Source: Plasmodium brasilianum (Eukaryota > Apicomplexa > Aconoidasida > Haemosporida > Plasmodiidae). From it: a stretch of 64,000 nt of DNA. Numbering within the stretch: position 1 is the stretch's first letter; every line of letters starts with the position of its first letter. Positions 60,866 to 64,000 of the stretch are shown in pieces. Position numbers and translations under genes: made by a program. The stretch lies in contig NC_090120.1 of the NCBI RefSeq assembly GCF_023973825.1, forward strand, positions 1,326,001 to 1,390,000. Reading direction: 5' to 3'. The notes under the pieces are model-generated. The model saw only the letters and a list, made by a program, of their open reading frames with translations. It was not told where the DNA came from and did not search any database.

Positions 60866-63430
60866 ATGATTTTTCAACGAGTCTCTTTTTTACTTGTCTT
60901 TTGCACAGTGATAGTAGTCGTAAATATTATACATGATTCCTTTTTAATTTATAATGCATATGTGAAAGATCGTTTAACTCAATTTCGTATTTGTGCCTCA
61001 ACTGTGGGGGAATGGAAAAAAATAAATTATGCTGAAAAATTGCATAAGCAAAACAGGGAAATACTAATTTTTTTACAACATGAACGAGAATTTCATCAAA
61101 TTAATGCTAAAAAGAGTGTAAGAAAAAGTGTACGAAAAAATGCAAGTGGCGGAGCGCAAAAAGTAAAAAGGCAAAAAAGAACGAAAGAGAAAATAGCAAA
61201 AAAAGAAGACTCAACGAAGTGGCTCCCTATTAACAGACGTACAAATCAAATTAACCGTATTAGCTTTAAAGAGGTGGGAAATAATGCTGATAATGTGAAT
61301 GAAAAAAAGGAAGAAGAACTAAAATATGGCGAATGTGAAGGGAATGCAAGAAATTGTGTAAACAAAAAAGTTCAGAGCTTCGTTAAGTTAATGAAGGGGA
61401 TAGACACTGTTGGTAGAGAAAGGGATAGAGCGAATGGAATAGAAGACGATGTAAACGGTCAAGGCGGTCATTATGGTGATGGTTTAAGTGATCCTAATGA
61501 ACAAAATGTATACAATGATAAACATCATACAGTGGTGGTATACGACGGGCTAGATGAAAAAAAAGACCTTTATAATAAATACAAAGTTGAAAGGGAAAAT
61601 GGGATGCAGACAAAAGTTATACAAGGAACAGAGTACCTAGGAGTGGGATACGATTTTATATTTGGAAATCCTATAGGAGATCCATTTTTAAAAGTAGACC
61701 CAGGATATCGTGATACAATAATAAAGTTAACATACCCGAAATCAGATGAAGATTACCCTGATAGTTATACAAACATTAATCCAAATGGTTCATATGTAAG
61801 AAATGAAATTTCTTGCAATAGGTCTGAAAATGAGAGTGAAATATCATCAATGAATGAATATACAAAAGAGCTTTCAGTAGATGCATCCATAGGTGCATCC
61901 TATGGATTGTTTGGATCATTTTCTGCATCTACAGGTTATAAGAGTACATCTAATACTATTTCTAAGAAGAAGTTTAGAATGTTCATATTAAAAAGTTATT
62001 GCTTTAAATATGTAGCTTCTTTATCTCAATATGCTCAATGGAAACTCAGTGACCCATTTCTTAGATCGATTAATTTGCTTCCGTCCTATTTTAACTCCCT
62101 AGAGCACGATGGCGCATATTGCACCGTGGAGGATTATCGAGAGGAAAACAATAAAGGTATTGGTAGCAACGGTAGTAGTGCTAATGGCAGCAATGGCGAA
62201 GGGAAGGAAAAGTGCGGTCGAAGCGTATATGCATGGCTGTATTTCTTCAAAAATTTCGGCACTCATGTGTCAACTGTCATACATTTAGGAGGAAAAATAA
62301 CACAACAGGTAAAAATATCGAAGAATGAATACAAAGCATTGAGTGAAAAAGGACTTTCCGTTTCTGTAAGTGCCTCTGTTGGGTTAGGTTTGTTTAAAGC
62401 AAAAGCATCTACAAATACAGACTCTAACGAGTTAAGTAAAGAAGATTCTTCTAATTCTAGTATGGAAAAGGAAACGATAATAATTGGTGGAACAACAATA
62501 TACGATCCTAATGATCCTACAAATTTCGAAATGTGGGCAAAAAGTATAAAAGATAACCCTATGCCAATAAAAGCACAATATGAACCTTTATCTAGAATAT
62601 TACCTATTAGATTAACTAAAGTATATGATGAAGCATTAAGTTTTTATATTTCACTTAATGTACCTGTTAATGTTGGTCAAGTATCAAATGATGAAATGAA
62701 ACATTATAATATAAAAGATCAATTGATGAAATCTAAAATTGTGTATGGCAGTGGGCCAGGATTAGTTGTACTTGAATGTGAAGAGAAACAAAATTTCATC
62801 TTGGGATTTTCTTTATCAATACCTAATGATTTGACAAATTTAAAAGATTTTCATATGAGTACATGTGATGAAGATTCCGATAAATGTTATTCCAGAATGA
62901 GTGATAATTCATATAATTATCTTTTTGCTATGTGTAATGATGAAATGATACCTTTTTTTGAGCAAAAGGTAAAATCAGGTACAGGTTTATTAACACTTGA
63001 ATGTTCAGAAAAAAATCAAGTCATTTTATTTGGTTTTGGTATTAGTGTATTAAACTCAAATGATCCTATGTCAATAGCTATTTACCCTTGCAAATATGGT
63101 AAATCTTCATGTTCTATGCAAGGACCTACAGATCAATCTGCGGTAGGTTTATGGATTGTATGTGGTCATGAAGAATCATCTAATTCTAAATTTTCTGTTT
63201 ATGTTCGAAAATTAGCTCAAGATAATGTTTCAGGAAAAAAAAAAAAATCTATTGATATATGTCCTGAAAAAGTATTATTCAATTTAATTTTCGAATTTAC
63301 TAAAACACCTATTAATAAACGTAATGGTTTATGTTTCACTGTTAATGATTTATGTCCTAAAGATTTTCACGTCTGTTCTGATAAAAAGAATTTGAAGACG
63401 TTTAATTATTACTCCGTGTCCGTGTACTAG
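60866..63430 (+). CDS. PLP3: MACPF-domain perforin-like protein, PLP3/MAOP type
   Basis: Single exon, 854 aa. An N-terminal hydrophobic signal sequence (FLLVFCTVIVVVNII) precedes a basic, Asn-rich region to about residue 245. The MACPF domain follows: LGVGYDFIFGNPIGDPF (about 254), two clusters of Ser/Ala/Gly-rich membrane-insertion segments (around 345 and 500), and the family signature ending FFKNFGTHVST (about 458). The C-terminal third (about 620-854) shows the Cys-rich, repeated beta fold typical of apicomplexan perforin-like proteins, with LVVLECEEKQNFILGF and LLTLECSEKNQVILFGF as matching repeat starts. By position it corresponds to PLP3, which in rodent malaria is needed by ookinetes to cross mosquito midgut cells. 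The frame is intact and no key motif is missing. Confidence 0.95.
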   Translation: MIFQRVSFLLVFCTVIVVVNIIHDSFLIYNAYVKDRLTQFRICASTVGEWKKINYAEKLHKQNREILIFLQHEREFHQINAKKSVRKSVRKNASGGAQKVKRQKRTKEKIAKKEDSTKWLPINRRTNQINRISFKEVGNNADNVNEKKEEELKYGECEGNARNCVNKKVQSFVKLMKGIDTVGRERDRANGIEDDVNGQGGHYGDGLSDPNEQNVYNDKHHTVVVYDGLDEKKDLYNKYKVERENGMQTKVIQGTEYLGVGYDFIFGNPIGDPFLKVDPGYRDTIIKLTYPKSDEDYPDSYTNINPNGSYVRNEISCNRSENESEISSMNEYTKELSVDASIGASYGLFGSFSASTGYKSTSNTISKKKFRMFILKSYCFKYVASLSQYAQWKLSDPFLRSINLLPSYFNSLEHDGAYCTVEDYREENNKGIGSNGSSANGSNGEGKEKCGRSVYAWLYFFKNFGTHVSTVIHLGGKITQQVKISKNEYKALSEKGLSVSVSASVGLGLFKAKASTNTDSNELSKEDSSNSSMEKETIIIGGTTIYDPNDPTNFEMWAKSIKDNPMPIKAQYEPLSRILPIRLTKVYDEALSFYISLNVPVNVGQVSNDEMKHYNIKDQLMKSKIVYGSGPGLVVLECEEKQNFILGFSLSIPNDLTNLKDFHMSTCDEDSDKCYSRMSDNSYNYLFAMCNDEMIPFFEQKVKSGTGLLTLECSEKNQVILFGFGISVLNSNDPMSIAIYPCKYGKSSCSMQGPTDQSAVGLWIVCGHEESSNSKFSVYVRKLAQDNVSGKKKKSIDICPEKVLFNLIFEFTKTPINKRNGLCFTVNDLCPKDFHVCSDKKNLKTFNYYSVSVY

Positions 63431-64000
63431 TTTTTTTTTCTTCTTTTCCCGCTCAGGGATATCGTACCGGCCTATTTTTTTGTGCTTTCCCTGTGCCAAC
63501 CCCTCGATTTGAGGTTGCATTTTTATTTTAACTTTTGACTTTTAACTTTTGTTTTATTTTATATTATTTTTTAACGTTCATTTTATTTTGTATTATTTTT
63601 TGACGTTCATTTTATTTTGTATTATTTTTTGACGTTCATTTTATTTTGTATTATTTTTTAACGTTCATTTTATTTTGTATTATTTTTTGACGTTCATTTT
63701 ATTTTGTATTATTTTTTGACGTTCATTTTATTTTGTATTATTTTTTGACGTTCATTTTATTTTGTATTATTTTTTGACGTATATTTTATTTTTTTTTTTT
63801 ATATTTTTATTTATTTATATATATTTTTTTTTTTTCTCTAGCTAATTTATCCATTTTGTGTGCTTACTGAAATGGCGATAATATACAAAATGGACTTCAT
63901 TGTTTCACATTTTTCTTATTTTTAATTAGTCCATTCGTATGTAGATTGATTTCTGCGAATGGATACTTTTTCTTTTTAAACTTTCGATTTGTATATGCTT
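63431..64000. other. 3' flank of PLP3
   Basis: AT-rich region dominated by the minisatellite described separately, then poly-T. The last 150 bases are less repetitive but show no exon. Confidence 0.5.
63545..63790 (+). repeat. 29-bp minisatellite downstream of PLP3
   Basis: Eight near-identical units built of TATTATTTTTTGACGTTC followed by ATTTTATTTTG. Two units have TTAACG in place of TTGACG. The array ends in a poly-T tract. Confidence 0.95.

Noticed and set aside
1..64000. tRNA, rRNA, CRISPR array, transposon or viral insertion
   Set aside because: I saw no cloverleaf with conserved T-loop, no rRNA stretch, no spaced palindromic array and no transposase, integrase or terminal inverted repeats.

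Overview
The window is nuclear DNA of a malaria parasite (genus Plasmodium). The non-coding DNA is extremely AT-rich, with long A/T homopolymers. Introns are short, begin mostly with GTA(A/T) and end in pyrimidine-AG. Proteins carry Asn/Lys/Asp-rich insertions. The gene order S-adenosylmethionine synthetase, pABA synthase, phosphoglycerate kinase, glutamine synthetase, Prp18, a giant CPSF_A-family protein, FabG, RPB3, OTU protease, cytochrome P450 reductase, perforin-like protein matches, from memory, a block of P. falciparum chromosome 9. The coding sequence is less extreme than P. falciparum and almost every intron carries its own minisatellite. A P. malariae- or P. ovale-like species is my guess; the species is not proven.

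Layout. 1-0.8 kb: promoter. 0.8-6.4 kb (+): ubiquitin-domain protein whose small C-terminal exons look BAG6-like. 8.9-10.1 kb (+): SAM synthetase. 11.6-15.3 kb (+): an 11-exon secreted protein with a ConA/LamG-like fold. 15.9-19.6 kb (+): bifunctional pABA synthase. 20.9-22.2 kb (+): PGK. 24.9-27.1 kb (+): type I glutamine synthetase. 27.7-30.5 kb (-): ten-exon splicing factor Prp18. 32.4-45.2 kb (-): a roughly 4,090-residue CPSF160/DDB1-type protein, interrupted in this sequence by a one-base phase shift inside a 19-base homopolymer. 47.35-49.26 kb (-): apicoplast FabG. 51.3-52.4 kb (-): RPB3, headed by a 30-bp higher-order tandem repeat. 54.6-55.3 kb (-): OTU protease. 57.3-59.7 kb (+): membrane-anchored NADPH-cytochrome P450 reductase-like diflavin enzyme. 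60.9-63.4 kb (+): MACPF perforin-like protein (PLP3/MAOP type).

Between these genes I reconstructed two small spliced genes on the + strand that no long reading frame reveals: 46600-47308 (4 exons, 66 aa, perhaps uS14-like) and 49941-51173 (4 exons, 99 aa, two hydrophobic segments). Splice phases close at every junction in both. A third candidate at 55473-57278 and a weaker one at 23020-23355 are only partly resolved.

Most genes are unrelated housekeeping functions, as is normal for a syntenic core region: one-carbon/folate supply (SAM synthetase, pABA synthase), nitrogen and energy metabolism (GS, PGK), RNA processing and transcription (Prp18, CPSF_A protein, RPB3), apicoplast fatty-acid synthesis (FabG) and a mosquito-stage pore-former (PLP3). 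Glutamine made by GS is the amino donor for the glutaminase half of pABA synthase, but I see no sign that their proximity is functional. Family calls rest on motifs read by eye; no database search was run.
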